This document shows, one piece after another, positions 5,343 to 6,453 of a stretch of 6,453 nucleotides of DNA. Made by a program: the position numbers and the translations under genes. The notes under the pieces were generated by a model. It did not search any database. It was given only the letters and a program-made list of their open reading frames with translations, and was not told where the DNA came from. Every line of letters starts with the position of its first letter. Positions within the stretch are counted from its first letter, which is position 1. The stretch is from Desulfobacteraceae bacterium (GTDB lineage: Bacteria; Desulfobacterota; Desulfobacteria; Desulfobacterales; Desulfobacteraceae), in contig JAAEMC010000700.1 in assembly GCA_024225895.1 (NCBI GenBank), positions 1-6,453 of the forward strand. Reading direction: 5' to 3'.

Positions 5343-6347
5343 TTATTTTATAAATGACATATAGGCATCATTTGTTGAAGGAACAACAATTTCACCAGCC
5401 TTGATCTTTCCGATTAAACCATCTACTTCATCAAGAATGGATTTAGGAACATGCTTGCTGGAGGTCGGCGCAATGCCAACACCATTATTTGATAAGTTAT
5501 AAACCACAGTTTCGCCGCCCTTAAACTCGCCTTTGACCATTGTGTTGCTCATGTGATAAATTGCAATATCAACCCGTTTCATGGCAGATGTGAGAACATT
5601 GTCAGGGGCCAGAAAATTTTGATCTTTATCCACACCAATCGCCCATTTACCTTTTTCTTTCGCGGCTTCAATCACACCATCACCAACACCACCGGAAGCA
5701 TGGAATACAATATCTGCGCCCTGCTGGTACATATTATTGGCAATGGCTTTTCCTTTTGCCGCATCGGTGAATGATTCCGCATACTGGCGAAGTATCTCGC
5801 ATTTTGGATTGGCAAGTTTAACACCAGCCATGAATCCATATTCAAATCTTTCAATCAAAGGAAATTTAATACCGCCGACAAATCCAACCTTATTGGTTTT
5901 TGTCATTCTACCGGCAATGTATCCAACTAAAAAAGAGGGTTGTTCTTCCTGGAAAACAGCACATCCTACATTTTTTGGGGTTTCCGGGCCATAGGAAAAG
6001 TCGATAATTGCATAGTTTTGATCCGGATTAATCATGGCAGTTGATTTTATGGCATCGCCCATTAAAAAACCAATCCCCCAGATTAGATCAAATTCAGCAT
6101 CGGTCAATGTTTCCATATTGGGTGCATAATCTGCATCTTGTCTTGATTCTTTATAGGCAATTTTAATACCTAATTCTTTTTTTGCTCTTTTTAGCCCTTC
6201 CCAGGCAGACTGGTTAAAAGACTGATCATTCACTCCGCCAACATCTGTTACCATGGCTACCTTGAATTTTTTGGCCGTGGCCGTACCAACCAATGCAAAA
6301 ACAGAACAAAAGATAACAGCCAACCCAAAAACAAATAATTTTTTCAT
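5343..6347 (-). CDS. BMP-family nucleoside-binding periplasmic protein (PnrA/NupN-like)
   Basis: Solute receptor that captures nucleosides and delivers them to the permease pair. The 334 residues start with a Sec signal peptide: basic MKK, hydrophobic core at about 4-20, and a GTATA-KK cleavage site after residue 25. No lipobox is present: the only Cys in that part (C14) is preceded by AVIF, not a lipobox sequence, so the mature protein should be soluble in a periplasm rather than lipid-anchored as in Gram-positive and spirochaete relatives. Family landmarks are VTDVGGVNDQSFNQSAWEG at 33-51, FDLIWGIGFLMGDA at 86-99, VFQEEQPSFLVGYIAG at 131-146, VGFVGGI at 154-160, ADIVFHASGGVGDGV at 211-225, and IGVDKDQ at 237-243. 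The ATG has AAGGAGAG with core spacing of seven bases (6353-6360). It is the first gene of the operon, separated from the ATPase by 220 bases, a common layout giving more receptor than transporter. Confidence 0.94.
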   Translation of the reverse strand: MKKLFVFGLAVIFCSVFALVGTATAKKFKVAMVTDVGGVNDQSFNQSAWEGLKRAKKELGIKIAYKESRQDADYAPNMETLTDAEFDLIWGIGFLMGDAIKSTAMINPDQNYAIIDFSYGPETPKNVGCAVFQEEQPSFLVGYIAGRMTKTNKVGFVGGIKFPLIERFEYGFMAGVKLANPKCEILRQYAESFTDAAKGKAIANNMYQQGADIVFHASGGVGDGVIEAAKEKGKWAIGVDKDQNFLAPDNVLTSAMKRVDIAIYHMSNTMVKGEFKGGETVVYNLSNNGVGIAPTSSKHVPKSILDEVDGLIGKIKAGEIVVPSTNDAYMSFIK

Positions 6348-6453
6348 CTAATCTCTCCTTTTCATTTTAGGAATCGTTACAAAATAACTTGATCATAATT
6401 GTTTTATAAAAAAGATTTTCCATGGACCATTGCCGGAACGCCAAAATAGGACG
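6348..6453 (-). promoter_or_regulatory. AT-rich upstream region of the operon, with ribosome site
   Basis: Only 106 bases upstream of the binding-protein gene are in the window. They contain a strong Shine-Dalgarno (AGGAG at 6355-6359) and two -10-like hexamers on the minus strand, TATGAT (6397-6392) and TATAAA (6408-6403), neither with a good -35 at 16-18 bases. I recognise no purine riboswitch or palindromic operator. The main promoter may be here or further upstream outside the window. Confidence 0.3.

Noticed and set aside
6348..6453. Purine or preQ1-type riboswitch upstream of the binding-protein gene
   Set aside because: No conserved aptamer core or three-way junction pattern could be drawn in the 106 visible bases.

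Overview
The window carries a compact purine-nucleoside uptake and salvage operon on the minus strand (read right to left), facing the 3' part of a chloramphenicol-acetyltransferase-like gene on the plus strand. The operon order is periplasmic nucleoside-binding protein of the BMP family (6347-5343), double-domain ABC ATPase (5122-3590), first permease (3593-2451), second permease (2454-1495) and purine nucleoside phosphorylase (1498-674). The last four genes are joined by short ATGA-type overlaps, so they are almost certainly co-transcribed and translationally coupled. The order matches the Bacillus nupNOPQ (yufNOPQ) type of guanosine/inosine importer, with a phosphorylase added at the end. 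Imported 6-oxopurine nucleosides would be split by phosphate into free base and ribose 1-phosphate.

Region by region: 1-567 is a 5'-truncated (window-edge) acetyltransferase gene. 568-673 is a short convergent intergenic gap with a perfect 10-bp tandem repeat and a weak plus-strand terminator candidate. 674-5122 is the coupled four-gene block. 5123-5342 is a 220-bp gap inside the operon. It holds an inverted pair and one degenerate copy of a GTAAACGCA-centred motif that also occurs at the end of the acetyltransferase gene, a plausible internal sigma70 promoter, and a GC-rich foldable leader. 5343-6347 is the binding-protein gene, and 6348-6453 is its AT-rich upstream leader with a strong Shine-Dalgarno.

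Organism: the binding protein has an ordinary Sec signal peptide and no lipobox, which points to a Gram-negative (diderm) host. AT-leaning composition and the general look of the proteins would fit a Desulfobacteraceae-like sulfate reducer, but this is a low-confidence impression without a database search.

I see no new biological system here: the genes are all of known families. The parts worth a second look are the 220-bp gap (repeat cluster, internal promoter, structured leader), the probable TTG start of the ATPase, the non-lipidated binding protein, and the shared motif at the acetyltransferase stop codon.
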